Positions 27,755 through 37,678 of a stretch of 64,000 nt of DNA are shown here, one piece after another. How positions within the stretch are numbered: the stretch's first letter is position 1; each line of letters opens with the position of its first letter. A program made the position numbers and the translations under genes. Under the pieces are notes generated by a model. The model did no database searches and was not told the origin of the DNA. It saw nothing but the letters and a program-made list of their open reading frames with translations. The DNA is from Marinobacter alexandrii (GTDB lineage: Bacteria > Pseudomonadota > Gammaproteobacteria > Pseudomonadales > Oleiphilaceae). The DNA is taken from positions 372,001-436,000 of the forward strand of contig NZ_SWKM01000013.1 in assembly GCF_005871205.1 (NCBI RefSeq), written 5' to 3'.

Positions 27755-30223
27755 ATGCGACTTTACCAGGGCATTCGCAGCCTGATCCTGACCATTCTCC
27801 GCAAGATACTTTTTCTGTGGGTCAGGACTGACGTTAGCGGCAACACCCTGGAAGCTCTGGGTATCGATCCTGACAAACCGGTTTGCTACGTGCTCCAATA
27901 CAGCTCTCTGTCTAGCCGGCTGGTGCTGGAACAGGAAGTCATCCGCGCCGGCCTGCCCGGTGCCACCGAGGCCCTGCCAGTCAAGAATGGCCCTTCCCAT
28001 TCGTTCTTCTTCCTGTACCGGCGGACCGGTGGGCTATTTCGCCGGCGGCAGACACCGGTACCCACCAATGAATTCGAAGCCCTGATCCATTATGGCCTGG
28101 AACACGCCGATCAGGATGTCCAGATCGTGCCGGTATCCATGTTCTGGGGCCGCTCACCGGACAAGGAAAAATCCCTGGTGAAGCTGCTGCTGTCCGACAC
28201 CTGGTCGGTGGCGGGTCGGCTCCAGAAACTGCTGATTATCATGGTTCACGGCCGGAACACTTACGTGCAGTTCAACCAGCCACTGTCCCTGAAACTGGTG
28301 GTCGACGAATACCGCCACTCCGAAGAACGGGCCAAACGCAAACTCGCGCGCATCCTGCGCACCCACTTCCGGCGGGTACGTCAGGCCGTGCTCGGGCCCG
28401 ACCTGTCGCACCGGCGCACACTGGTGGGCGGACTGGTGCGAACCCAGGCAGTCAAGGAAGCCATTCGGGAAACCGCGGCGCGAGACGAGATCCCGCCGGA
28501 AAAGGTGCGCGCCAAGGCCTGGAAGTACGCCGATGAAATCGCCGCCAGCATGTCGATAGTCACCATCCGCTTTCTGGAAGTGGTGTTGGCCTGGCTCTGG
28601 AACCGGATTTATAACGGCATCGCCATCAACAACATCAAGGTGGTGAAGGAAGTCGCCCAGGAGAACGCGGTAGTCTATGTGCCCTGCCACCGCTCCCACA
28701 TCGATTACCTGCTGCTCTCCTACGTTCTCTACAAGAACGGCCTGATGCCGCCGCATATTGCCGCCGGTATCAATCTGAACATGCCCATCGTCGGGCCCAT
28801 CCTTCGTCGCGGTGGCGCCTTCTTCATGCGCCGCAGTTTCAAGGACAACCCGCTCTACGCCACCGTGTTCAACGAATACATGCACGTGATGTTCTCCCGC
28901 GGCTACTCCGTGGAGTACTTCGTGGAAGGCGGCCGTAGCCGCACCGGCCGCATGTTGCAGCCGCGCCCCGGCATGCTTTCGATGACGGTCCGGAGTTTCC
29001 TGCGCGACCACCGCAAACCAATTGTGTTTATTCCGGTCTACATCGGCTACGAAAAAGTGATGGAGGGACGGTCCTACCTGGGGGAACTCCGGGGAAAGAA
29101 AAAGCAGAAAGAGAACGTGTTTGCGCTGGCCAAGACCGTACGCAAACTCAGCAACTCCTTTGGCCGTGTCGCGGTGAATTTTGGTGAAGCCATCCCCCTG
29201 GCCGATGTACTGGATCAGGTTCACGGCAGCTGGCGTGACGAAGCCTACGACGCCGAATACCGTCCGCCCTGGCTGAACCAGGCAGTCGATGAGCTGGCAC
29301 TGCGAGTCGCCTCCAACATCAACGCCTCGGTGGCCGTGAACCCGATCGGGATCACCGCCACCGTGCTGCTGGGCACTGAACGTCTGGCCATGGATGAGCA
29401 CCAGTTGATCCGCCTGATGGATCAGTACGCTGGGCTGCTCAAAGCCTACCCGTATGCGAAAACGGTGACTCTTCCGGAAGGCAGTGGCAAGGACTGGGTG
29501 GCCTACTGTGAAAACATGGGCTTGGTGGCACGGCAACCGCAGAAATTGGGCGACATCATCGCCCTGGAAGGCAGCAATGCCACCCTCATGACTTACTACC
29601 GCAACAACATCCAGCACCTGTTCGCGTTGCCCTCGCTGATTGCCAGCCTGTTTGAAAACAAGGACACCCTGCGTCGGGAGCGCGTGGTGTTCCTGGCGAG
29701 CGTGGCCTACCCCTACCTGCAGTCGGAGCTGTTCCTGAAGTACCAGGCAGACGAGGCGGACCAGGTGATCAACGACTGGATCAATGTACTAATCGAGCAG
29801 GGGCTGCTGAAAGAACTGGACGACGACCGAGTTGGCCGCCCTGAGGAAGGCACGGAAGAGATGCTTCGGCTGCGAGTCCTGTCACGGTTCATTATCCAGA
29901 CCCTTGAGCGCTACCACATTGCCCTCGGCATCCTGCGCAAGTACGGCTCGGGCAAACTCAGCGCGGCCGAGCTCGAAGAACAGAGCACCTTGCTGGCCGA
30001 ACGCATGTCGATTCTGTTTGGCCTGAATGCGCCGGAATTCTTCGACAAGAGCCTGTTCCGCAATTTCATTGCCAACCTGCAGGCGAACGGGGTGATTACC
30101 ACCGAGGACAATGGATTGATCTGCTATGGCGAAGGACTGGACGAAGTGGCAGAAGATGCCCGCCTGGTGTTGAGCGTCGAGAAGCGCCAGGCCATACAGC
30201 AAGTCACGATGCTGGGCGCCTGA
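27755..30223 (+). CDS. plsB: Glycerol-3-phosphate 1-O-acyltransferase
   Basis: An 822-residue membrane-bound acyltransferase that makes lysophosphatidic acid, the first step of phospholipid synthesis. It has the H-x4-D motif C-H-R-S-H-I-D-Y (His312, Asp317), the F-V-E-G-G-R-S-R-T-G-R substrate motif (about 389-399) and I-P-V-Y-I-G-Y (about 426-432). Length is close to the 807 residues of E. coli PlsB. Its ribosome-binding site is GGAG. It uses long-chain acyl-ACP or acyl-CoA and so competes for acyl chains with the fatty acyl-CoA reductase encoded 10 kb away. Its stop codon lies in the loop of a hairpin. Confidence 0.97.
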   Translation: MRLYQGIRSLILTILRKILFLWVRTDVSGNTLEALGIDPDKPVCYVLQYSSLSSRLVLEQEVIRAGLPGATEALPVKNGPSHSFFFLYRRTGGLFRRRQTPVPTNEFEALIHYGLEHADQDVQIVPVSMFWGRSPDKEKSLVKLLLSDTWSVAGRLQKLLIIMVHGRNTYVQFNQPLSLKLVVDEYRHSEERAKRKLARILRTHFRRVRQAVLGPDLSHRRTLVGGLVRTQAVKEAIRETAARDEIPPEKVRAKAWKYADEIAASMSIVTIRFLEVVLAWLWNRIYNGIAINNIKVVKEVAQENAVVYVPCHRSHIDYLLLSYVLYKNGLMPPHIAAGINLNMPIVGPILRRGGAFFMRRSFKDNPLYATVFNEYMHVMFSRGYSVEYFVEGGRSRTGRMLQPRPGMLSMTVRSFLRDHRKPIVFIPVYIGYEKVMEGRSYLGELRGKKKQKENVFALAKTVRKLSNSFGRVAVNFGEAIPLADVLDQVHGSWRDEAYDAEYRPPWLNQAVDELALRVASNINASVAVNPIGITATVLLGTERLAMDEHQLIRLMDQYAGLLKAYPYAKTVTLPEGSGKDWVAYCENMGLVARQPQKLGDIIALEGSNATLMTYYRNNIQHLFALPSLIASLFENKDTLRRERVVFLASVAYPYLQSELFLKYQADEADQVINDWINVLIEQGLLKELDDDRVGRPEEGTEEMLRLRVLSRFIIQTLERYHIALGILRKYGSGKLSAAELEEQSTLLAERMSILFGLNAPEFFDKSLFRNFIANLQANGVITTEDNGLICYGEGLDEVAEDARLVLSVEKRQAIQQVTMLGA

Positions 30224-30230
30224 GGCGCCC
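30214..30230 (+). terminator. Hairpin overlapping the plsB stop
   Basis: GGGCGCC and GGCGCCC pair around a three-base loop that is the plsB TGA codon (30221-30223). The stem is perfect but short, and C-rich sequence follows instead of a T-run, so efficiency is uncertain. Confidence 0.45.
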
Positions 30231-30280
30231 CCTGTGTAGATAGAGCCTGAGGCGCCCCTGTGTGGATAGAGCCTGAGGCC
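30219..30280. repeat. 26-27 bp tandem repeat in the plsB/rsmJ 3' region
   Basis: Two full units, 30219-30245 (27 bp) and 30246-30271 (26 bp), each reading CCTGAGGCGCCCC(C) followed by TGTGTGGATAGAG with A replacing the first G of GGATAG in unit one. They are followed by a partial third unit, CCTGAGGCC (30272-30280). The first unit starts inside the last plsB codons. The convergent rsmJ stop is at 30284, so the array fills the whole gap. Confidence 0.75.
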
Positions 30281-30283
30281 ACC

Positions 30284-31117
30284 CTATCGGGCAGGCAGCG
30301 CCTTGATGGAGTACACGTCGTAGCGACTGCTTTTGCCCTCCACCCGGGTTGTCGGCTCGGGTCCGGCAATGGCCGGGGCCTTGCGCGGGCGCTTGACCAC
30401 AACCCGATAACGTGCGCATTCCAGAGCCGCCGTCAGCAACGCCTCGGAGTCGTCGTCATCACCAACCACCCGCTGGAACAGCTGCATTTCCTTCTTCACC
30501 AGGGCCGATTTGTCCCGGTGCGGGAACATAGGATCCAGGTAAACCACATCCGCACACTCAGGGCCAGCCGCCGCCAACCAGGCAATGCTACTGCCTTCGC
30601 GCAGCTGCATACGCTCAACGATGGGCGCGCAATCGACATTCAGCGACGCCCGCGCCAGTCCATCCGCCAGTAAGGCATGAATCACCGGATTGCGTTCGAA
30701 CAGGGTCACCGTGCAGCCCAGACCGGCCAGCACGAACGCATCCTGTCCCAGGCCAGCGGTAGCATCTAGCACGTGCAGATGGGCGCGGGTTTTATGCAGC
30801 CCCACCGCCTTGGCCACCAGTTGGCCGGCACCGCCACCGTGTTCACGGCGATAGCCCATCTTGCCGGTGACGAACTCGGCGCGCACCGGCCCGGGCGCGC
30901 CTTTGCCAGTCAATTGCAGGCCCAGGCCCTGATCATCCAGAAACAGCAACAAGGTGTAATCGCGCACGTCCTTTGGCCGCACCACGCCTAGATTCGGGAT
31001 CGCCAACGCCTCGCTCAGGGCAACCGCCTGCTCAGCATTGCCCAATGGGCTGCGTCCAACGGCAAGATTCTCGGAGGGCTCTGAAGGGGCGGATTGGTAC
31101 GGGAGGGAGTCAGTCAT
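30284..31117 (-). CDS. rsmJ: 16S rRNA (guanine1516-N2)-methyltransferase
   Basis: A 277-residue SAM methyltransferase with L-D-A-T-A-G-L-G-Q-D-A-F (about 117-128), an E-R-N-P motif for the ribose, and D-P-M-F-P-H-R (about 196-202), the RsmJ/YhiQ D-P-M-[YF]-P active-site signature. It methylates G1516 of 16S rRNA. Its first codon overlaps the stop of the small protein gene upstream in a TGATG arrangement, showing translational coupling. The first 40 residues are more variable than the rest. Confidence 0.93.
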   Translation of the reverse strand: MTDSLPYQSAPSEPSENLAVGRSPLGNAEQAVALSEALAIPNLGVVRPKDVRDYTLLLFLDDQGLGLQLTGKGAPGPVRAEFVTGKMGYRREHGGGAGQLVAKAVGLHKTRAHLHVLDATAGLGQDAFVLAGLGCTVTLFERNPVIHALLADGLARASLNVDCAPIVERMQLREGSSIAWLAAAGPECADVVYLDPMFPHRDKSALVKKEMQLFQRVVGDDDDSEALLTAALECARYRVVVKRPRKAPAIAGPEPTTRVEGKSSRYDVYSIKALPAR

Positions 31118-31479
31118 CAGACCAGGATATCAATGCCGGCCAGGGGAATCTCGTCACCAGAGTCCTGCCCTGCGGCTGCGACCACCGCGAAGGTGGACAG
31201 TGCCTGGGCGGTTGGCAACGGCATGTCGTCGGCCCGGAAACGTTCCAGCCGGGCGTCTTCGGCGGCTCGGCGAGCCTCTATGCGGCGCTCCAGGCTCTCG
31301 CCCGGCGTGCGTTCAATCAGGGCACCGGTACGAGCATCGGCCAGGTCCCGACGGGCGTTTTCCGGCGTTTTTTCCGGCGACGCAGCCGGTGCACGGGCCA
31401 CATCACTACGCTCCCGGATCGGGCTGTTATTGCCTGACTGGGGGGTAGAGCTGGTGCCTGAATTAATACTGCCGATCAT
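31117..31479 (-). CDS. Small low-complexity protein, uncharacterised
   Basis: 120 residues, rich in Ser, Arg, Glu and Ala, mostly expected to be disordered or helical; an R-R-D-L-A-D-A-R-x-G-A-L-I-E-R-T-P-G-E-S-L core resembles helical linkers. The C-terminus A-G-I-D-I-L-V is hydrophobic. No catalytic motif or membrane segment. The start at 31479 is chosen over a TTG at 31500. It is coupled to rsmJ by a 1-base stop/start overlap and lies 115 bases after tsaB on the same strand. Confidence 0.6.
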   Translation of the reverse strand: MIGSINSGTSSTPQSGNNSPIRERSDVARAPAASPEKTPENARRDLADARTGALIERTPGESLERRIEARRAAEDARLERFRADDMPLPTAQALSTFAVVAAAGQDSGDEIPLAGIDILV

Positions 31480-31594
31480 GACCCGATACCGCTGGCCCAA
31501 TAACTAAAAGGATAAGACAAAGTATGGAAGAATCGGCCTGGGAAGAAAAGCGTTTGCTCAGTTGTTGACCGCCGCGCCGACCGGGCGCGTGCCA

Positions 31595-32293
31595 TCACTC
31601 TCGTCCGGGCAGTTTTTTCCAGGCAACCTCGTTACGGATGTACGCAGGCTGGGCCTGCTCCGCCGGCACCGCCTGACCGTTCCGGAACCCGATTTCGGCC
31701 AGTTTTGCGACCCAGACTGCACGCGGAATCAGCGCATCATCAACCGCCATAACCCGATCTGCTACCTCTGACGGCATGTCTTGCTGGAAAGCCCAGCCTC
31801 GGCCAGCACCGGACCATGCTGCCGCGTCGCCCTCAATCGACACCAGGGAGGGCGCGCAGACTCGCTCCTCACCCTGCAGCACCGGCAGTCCGTCGCGGCA
31901 GACAAAACAGCCCCAGTACAGCTCACCCATGCGGGCGTCGAAAGCCACGGCAACACCACCCTGCTCGCTGACGTCCATGGCTTCCATGGCGCCAAGGGCA
32001 ACGGTTGCCAGAGACGACACCGGGACGACCGGTACATTGAGCCCCCACGCCAGACCCTGGGCCACGCCGGTGGCGATTCGAATGCCCGTAAACGAACCCG
32101 GACCACAGGCAAAGGCCACGGTGTCGAGCTCGCCCGGCGCCACATTTGCCTCTGCCAACAGCTCTCTCACCATGGGCATCAACAGCTTGGTGTGGCCACG
32201 GGGGGCTATTTCAAAACGTTCGGATACCTTGCCATCAACAAGAAGGGCTGCCGAGCAGCCCTCCGATGATGTATCCAGTGCCAACAGTTTCAC
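31595..32293 (-). CDS. tsaB: tRNA threonylcarbamoyladenosine biosynthesis protein
   Basis: A 232-residue ASKHA-fold protein that supports TsaD in making t6A37 of tRNA. It opens with L-A-L-D-T-S (3-8), and has the C-G-P-G-S-F-T-G-I-R-I-A signature at about 62-73 and F-D-A-R-M-G-E-L-Y-W at about 119-128. The start is GTG. A short CGCGCC/GGCGCG hairpin (31573-31589) lies just past the stop without a T-run. adk lies 36 bases upstream on the same strand. Confidence 0.95.
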   Translation of the reverse strand: MKLLALDTSSEGCSAALLVDGKVSERFEIAPRGHTKLLMPMVRELLAEANVAPGELDTVAFACGPGSFTGIRIATGVAQGLAWGLNVPVVPVSSLATVALGAMEAMDVSEQGGVAVAFDARMGELYWGCFVCRDGLPVLQGEERVCAPSLVSIEGDAAAWSGAGRGWAFQQDMPSEVADRVMAVDDALIPRAVWVAKLAEIGFRNGQAVPAEQAQPAYIRNEVAWKKLPGRE

Positions 32294-32329
32294 GGACGAG
32301 ACGAAGCCTCAGGTCAGGATAACGAGGGT

Positions 32330-33004
<675 letters not shown>

Positions 33005-33183
33005 TCATTATCGTTGGAAAAGTTGCGGCAAAAACACTCGCCTTTGCGACAACCTCTCGGCACCGAACGGTGGTTAGCCGGGCCCGGAGCCAGCGCATTA
33101 TACGAAGTCCGCCTCTATAGAGAAAGTCGACCTCCGTATCATGCACGGAAAAGGGGCATGCGGTATCTGGCCCCGAGCCTCAC

Positions 33184-34554
33184 TCAGGATGACAGGGAGT
33201 TGGCCAATGCGTCCAGATCTGGAGCCACACGATCGATCTCGCGCTCCAGATCGGCCAGGGCTTCAGGCGCCAGACCCAAGGCCTCCATTCGAGTGGATGT
33301 ATCGTCTGGGTTAAATTCATCGCCAATGCCCCGCGGCTTCAGCAGCGCATTCGACAGCTGCACAATCAGTACGTAGGTTTCGTGATCACCGTGATAGCCC
33401 GGGTGCTGATGCATGGCCGCCGCCTTGACCACGGCATCCGGCAGTTGCCAGAGCTTGTGCAGAATGCCACCGATAGCGCCATGGCCAACAGCAAGAATCT
33501 GTTCGTCACGAGCATGGCCAAACACTTGCTGCTCCAGGGAATGCATGCTGGCCTCGGGATTATCGGCGTGCAGGATATTAAGTTCTTCAAACTCGGCCGG
33601 GAACAGGTGACCAATCAACAGCAGACCAAAGTTGTGCAGTAGGCCACACAGATACGCCAGGGCCTTATCGGCGCCACAGTGCAGCGCAAGACTCTGGCAC
33701 ACAAAAGCGCTGTAGAGGGAATGGCGCCAAAAGTTGTCCATCCCAAGCGCGCCCTTGCGGGGGACATCAAAGGCCCGCACCGAAGCAATCCCCATGGCAA
33801 TGTGGGCAACGCGGTCGAAGCCCAGAACCCGGGTTACCGCCTCCTGCACCGAGTGAATCTGGCCGGGATAATTAAACAGCGCAGACCGGGCATAGCGCAT
33901 GATCTGGGCGGTCAGGCTGGGGTCCAACTCAATCAGGTCGGCAAGCTGCCGGGCCGTGGCTTCGCTGTCTGCCGTCAGTCGCAGGATCCGTAATGCCAAC
34001 GCCGGCATCGGCGGCAACCGATACAGCCGCTGGAGCTTATCCGCCACCTCATCCAGGCTGAGCGCGGCACGATCGCCGTTGCCCTGCCCCCGGATCACCA
34101 GATGACCGTGCCGGGCGCCAGCCAAAGCCAACCGGAAATCGCGCCCATCCATCTCAATTACACCATGATCGGTGCCACCGGTCAGCAAGACCCGCCCGGT
34201 GTGCGTGACGTCGTCATCGACCAGTACCGGCAAGTCATAGGCGGTTCCAATGGGCGGTACAAATCCCGGATCGCAGTCACCGAACAGCCGCATGGTCTGG
34301 CGCCCCGTCAGGACCTGCATCCGGCGGCCGGTCAGTTGGAACACTGCTTCCAGATCCAGGGCGCTGTCTAAGCCATGCACCACCATCAAGGCGCCGCCAA
34401 TATCAATCAGGACGGTTGCCTGGACAAAGTCCGACCGGGGCTGGCCGGAGGCAATCACTGCGGCCCCAAGATCGGCGGCCTGCGGCACCGGCAGGTCCGT
34501 GTACAGAATGCCCTTGCGGGCCAGAAATCGTTGCAGTCGCGCAGCGAGAGCCAC
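33184..34554 (-). CDS. YbaK/ProRS-associated domain fused to an HDOD domain
   Basis: 456 residues. The first about 155 resemble the YbaK/EbsC deacylase fold that hydrolyses mischarged Cys- or Ala-tRNA(Pro): D-F-V-Q-A-T-V-L-I-D (about 42-51), L-F-G-D-C-D-P-G-F-V-P-P-I-G and G-G-T-D-H-G-V-I-E-M. Residues about 185-400 form an HDOD domain with L-P-P-M-P-A-L-A-L-R-I-L, D-P-S-L-T-A-Q-I-M and Y-L-C-G-L-L-H-N-F-G-L-L-L-I. The GTG start has AGGAG 7 bases upstream. It is probably signalling-related; whether the YbaK part keeps activity is unknown. It is 60 bases upstream of ppc's end on the same strand. A domain pairing I do not often see. Confidence 0.8.
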   Translation of the reverse strand: MALAARLQRFLARKGILYTDLPVPQAADLGAAVIASGQPRSDFVQATVLIDIGGALMVVHGLDSALDLEAVFQLTGRRMQVLTGRQTMRLFGDCDPGFVPPIGTAYDLPVLVDDDVTHTGRVLLTGGTDHGVIEMDGRDFRLALAGARHGHLVIRGQGNGDRAALSLDEVADKLQRLYRLPPMPALALRILRLTADSEATARQLADLIELDPSLTAQIMRYARSALFNYPGQIHSVQEAVTRVLGFDRVAHIAMGIASVRAFDVPRKGALGMDNFWRHSLYSAFVCQSLALHCGADKALAYLCGLLHNFGLLLIGHLFPAEFEELNILHADNPEASMHSLEQQVFGHARDEQILAVGHGAIGGILHKLWQLPDAVVKAAAMHQHPGYHGDHETYVLIVQLSNALLKPRGIGDEFNPDDTSTRMEALGLAPEALADLEREIDRVAPDLDALANSLSS

Positions 34555-34613
34555 AGCTTACTCCTGTTACCTTGATCAGTGGCTATCTGGCCACCGTTTT
34601 TATTGTGTCCGGT

Positions 34614-37259
34614 TTAACCGGTGTTGCGCATGCCCGCTGCAATGCCTGCCATGGTCACCTTCAACGCCCGCTCAACCAAATCCTGAACATCACCCTTGCC
34701 TCCACTTTCACGATTACGGCGCAGCAGTTCGGCCTGGAGATAGTGCAGCGGATCGGTGTAGGGATTGCGCACGCGCATGGAGTGCGCGAACACCGGCTCG
34801 CCCTCAAGCAAGGCCGACTGCTCCTTGAGCTCCAGCAGCCGCTGGATGCACCGTTGCAGCCGCTCCCTGAGATCGGTTCCGAGCGCTTGTAACTTGTCAT
34901 CGTCCAACAGAGTCTGCTCGTAGTAACTGGCTATACGCAGGTCGGATTTGGCCAGCACCATCTCCAGCATGTCGACGTAGGTCCGGAAGAACGGCCACCC
35001 TTTCATCATTTCACGGAGCTGCGGCAACCGGTTGTCCCGGGCCGCTGCTTCCAACGCCACATCGCTACCCAGCCAGCTTGGCAGCATCAGCCGCATCTGC
35101 GTCCAGGCAAAAATCCAGGGAATCGCGCGCAGACTCTCGACACCGCCGCTGGCCTTGCGGCGTGCCGGCCGGCTACCAAGAGCCAGCTTACCCAAGGCCT
35201 GCTCAGGAGTAACCTGCCGGAAGTATGGGACAAAATCCGGGTTTTCCCGCACCACGTCCCGGTAGGACTTCAGCGAGCGATCGGTCAGCCAGTCCATGGT
35301 GGCACGCCATTCCGGTTCGGGCTCGGGCGGCGGCGCCAGGGTGGCCTCGATCACCGCCGTGGTATAGAGCGTCAGGCTCTGCACCGCCAAATCCGGCAGG
35401 CCAAACTTGAATCGGATCATCTCGCCCTGCTCGGTAATCCGGAAACTACCGTTAACCGAGCCCGGTGGCTGCGACAGGATCGCCCGGTTGGCTGGCCCGC
35501 CACCGCGACCCACGGTGCCACCCCGGCCGTGGAACAGGGTCAGGTGCACGTCATACTGGTTGGCAATTCGGGTCAATTGTTCCTGGGCCTGATACTGCGC
35601 CCACGCTGCCATCAGCTGACCGGCATCCTTCGACGAATCCGAATAGCCGATCATCACTTCCTGACGACCCTGGCAGTAGTCCCGGTACCAGTCGACCTCA
35701 TACAGTGCCGCCATGCTGTCCGGCGCGCCCTTGAGGTCATCCAGGGTTTCAAACAGTGGCACCACCCTCATCGGGAATTTCATGCCGGATTCCCGCAGCA
35801 GCAGAATCACGCTGAGCACATCCGACGGCTTTGAAGCCATGGAGATGACATAGGAACCCAATGCCTGCGGCGTCTGCTGGGCCACCACCTCGCAAGTGGC
35901 CAGAACTTCCCGCACCGACTCCGAGGGTTCCCAGTTGCGCGGCACCAGGGGCCGCCGCCCGCGAAGCTCCTTGACCAGAAACTCCTGGCGCTCCGATTCC
36001 GACCACGACAGGTAATCCCCAAGCCCCAAGTAGTCCACCATTTCTGCCACCGCCTCAGCATGACGCGAAGCTTCCTGGCGAATATCCAGACGAATCAGCG
36101 GCAGCCCGAAGGTGTGGGCGCGACGGATGGTGTCCAGGAGCGGACCGTTGGCGATACTCTCCAGCCCGCATTCAACCAACGACCGATAGCAAAGCTCCAG
36201 GGGCGCGGTGAAATCCTCATTCTCGAACAGGATGCCCGTGGCATCGGCCGCGGTACCGTTTACCCCAGCCTCCGCCCAATCCCGGGTCTTCACCAATCGC
36301 TCGCGCAGTTCCGCCAGCACCTGGCGATAGGGTTCACGGGCATCACCCACCCGTTCCCGAAGTTCGTCACTTGCCTGCCACATGGACAACTCTGCCCGCA
36401 GCGCCTGAATGTCACGCAGATACAGGTCTGCTGCCATCCAGCGGCCAAGCAGGAACACCTTGCGAGTGACCTGGTGAGTTACATTGGGATTGCCGTCCCG
36501 GTCGCCCCCCATCCAGGAGGCAATGCGAATCGGCGATGCCTCCAGGGGTAACCCGCGCCCGGTTGCTTCGGTGAGGGACGCATCGAGACTGCTCAAGAAT
36601 TGGGGCAATGCCTGCCACAAGCTGTTTTCGATGACCGCAAAGCCCCACTTGGCTTCGTCCACCGCGGTCGGCCGTTCGTGCCGTATCTCATCGGTATGCC
36701 AGGCTTCGGTGATCAACCGGGTCAGCCGAGCAATCACTTCCTCACGCTCCGCTGGCATCAGATCATCGTGATCGAGCCGGGCCAGGCACTCTGACATCTC
36801 GTCGTACTTCATGATCAGGGTGCGTCGCGCCACTTCGGTCGGGTGGGCAGTAAGTACAAATTCGATACGCAGGTTGGAAACCCGCTCATGCAGCTCATCT
36901 GCCGAAACGCCACCGGCTTTCAGGCGGTCAAACACCTGACCCAGGGATTCCACCATCAGGTCAGACTGGTGCCCCTTTTTGCGGCGAATGCCGTGGTATT
37001 GCTCAGCCAGATTGGCAAGGTTGAGAAACTGATTGAAGGCCCTAGTCACCGGCAGCAGCTCATCGTCGCTCAGTTTTCCCAGCAGATTGACCAGGCGCTG
37101 CCCGGAACCACTTTCCTGACGCCGATCGGCCTTGGCCGCAGCACGGATTTCTTCGATCAGTTCGTAACAGTCCTGGCCGGGGTGGCGCCGGATACTCTGA
37201 CCCAACAGCTCGCCTAGCATACGTACATTTTCTCGAAGATCGGGGTGAAGCTCAGTCAC
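34614..37259 (-). CDS. ppc: Phosphoenolpyruvate carboxylase
   Basis: An 881-residue enzyme that carboxylates PEP to oxaloacetate to refill the TCA cycle. It has V-L-T-A-H-P-T-E (about 135-142) with catalytic His, G-Y-S-D-S-S-K-D-A-G (about 542-551), F-H-G-R-G-G-T-V-G-R-G-G-G (about 577-589) and the C-terminal M-R-N-T-G motif. Full length for the family (883 in E. coli). Starts at GTG with AAGGA 7 bases before. It is divergent from the small gene at 37363. A GTGGC/GCCAC hairpin sits 20 bases past the stop. Confidence 0.98.
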   Translation of the reverse strand: MTELHPDLRENVRMLGELLGQSIRRHPGQDCYELIEEIRAAAKADRRQESGSGQRLVNLLGKLSDDELLPVTRAFNQFLNLANLAEQYHGIRRKKGHQSDLMVESLGQVFDRLKAGGVSADELHERVSNLRIEFVLTAHPTEVARRTLIMKYDEMSECLARLDHDDLMPAEREEVIARLTRLITEAWHTDEIRHERPTAVDEAKWGFAVIENSLWQALPQFLSSLDASLTEATGRGLPLEASPIRIASWMGGDRDGNPNVTHQVTRKVFLLGRWMAADLYLRDIQALRAELSMWQASDELRERVGDAREPYRQVLAELRERLVKTRDWAEAGVNGTAADATGILFENEDFTAPLELCYRSLVECGLESIANGPLLDTIRRAHTFGLPLIRLDIRQEASRHAEAVAEMVDYLGLGDYLSWSESERQEFLVKELRGRRPLVPRNWEPSESVREVLATCEVVAQQTPQALGSYVISMASKPSDVLSVILLLRESGMKFPMRVVPLFETLDDLKGAPDSMAALYEVDWYRDYCQGRQEVMIGYSDSSKDAGQLMAAWAQYQAQEQLTRIANQYDVHLTLFHGRGGTVGRGGGPANRAILSQPPGSVNGSFRITEQGEMIRFKFGLPDLAVQSLTLYTTAVIEATLAPPPEPEPEWRATMDWLTDRSLKSYRDVVRENPDFVPYFRQVTPEQALGKLALGSRPARRKASGGVESLRAIPWIFAWTQMRLMLPSWLGSDVALEAAARDNRLPQLREMMKGWPFFRTYVDMLEMVLAKSDLRIASYYEQTLLDDDKLQALGTDLRERLQRCIQRLLELKEQSALLEGEPVFAHSMRVRNPYTDPLHYLQAELLRRNRESGGKGDVQDLVERALKVTMAGIAAGMRNTG

Positions 37260-37362
37260 ATTGACGTCCTTTTAATTGACGGAGGCAAAGTAAACTTACG
37301 ATACTAAGGAATAGTCGAAAAAGTCTATTGGCGATTGGAGCCTATAGCCGTAAGGAGTACTG

Positions 37363-37596
37363 ATGAAAGTTACCGATTTGCCCAAGCACTGGGAGAACCA
37401 GAAAGCGCCCGTGGACCGGACCCACGACTACAATCTGAGACTGCCCCTGGAGGATGCGGCAAGGATTGCGGCACTGGCGGAACTGTATCCGGACCGGACC
37501 GAAACCGACATTCTTAATGACATGGTCGGTGCCGCGCTGGACGACCTGGTTCGGAAAACGCCCCTGAAGGATCGGCTTGAGAACAAAGACAAGTAA
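37363..37596 (+). CDS. Small helical protein, paralogue of the 37679-38023 gene
   Basis: 77 residues, highly charged, no membrane segment or cysteine. It shares with the protein at 37679-38023 an M-K-[VI]-[TK]-D-L start, a W around residue 11, and the L-x-x-L-Y-P-x-[RK]-[TS]-x-x-D-[IL] and G-A-A-L-D-[DE] / S-A-A-L-D-E stretches, so they belong to one family. Similar short proteins in Pseudomonas carry vague names (pilus assembly or type 1 pili tip); I have no evidence for that. AAGGAG precedes the ATG. The middle resembles a ribbon-helix-helix or antiparallel helical hairpin, but that is a guess. Confidence 0.75.
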   Translation: MKVTDLPKHWENQKAPVDRTHDYNLRLPLEDAARIAALAELYPDRTETDILNDMVGAALDDLVRKTPLKDRLENKDK

Positions 37597-37617
37597 GGAA
37601 TACGAGGGGTGCTGAAA

Positions 37618-37639
37618 CGGAGTGGCAGACGCCACTCCG
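37618..37639. terminator. Hairpin between the two small paralogue genes
   Basis: CGGAGTGGC and GCCACTCCG form a perfect 9-bp stem with loop AGAC. On the minus strand it is followed by TTTC, so it best serves the gene at 37679-38023; it could stop the plus gene too. Confidence 0.6.
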
Positions 37640-37678
37640 TGCAAAGAAGATCGACCGGGCCCGATCGAATACAGGTCG

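Noticed and set aside
28154..29617. Minus-strand 487-residue frame
   Set aside because: Antisense to plsB, composition-driven, rich in His and Gln as typical of shadow frames.
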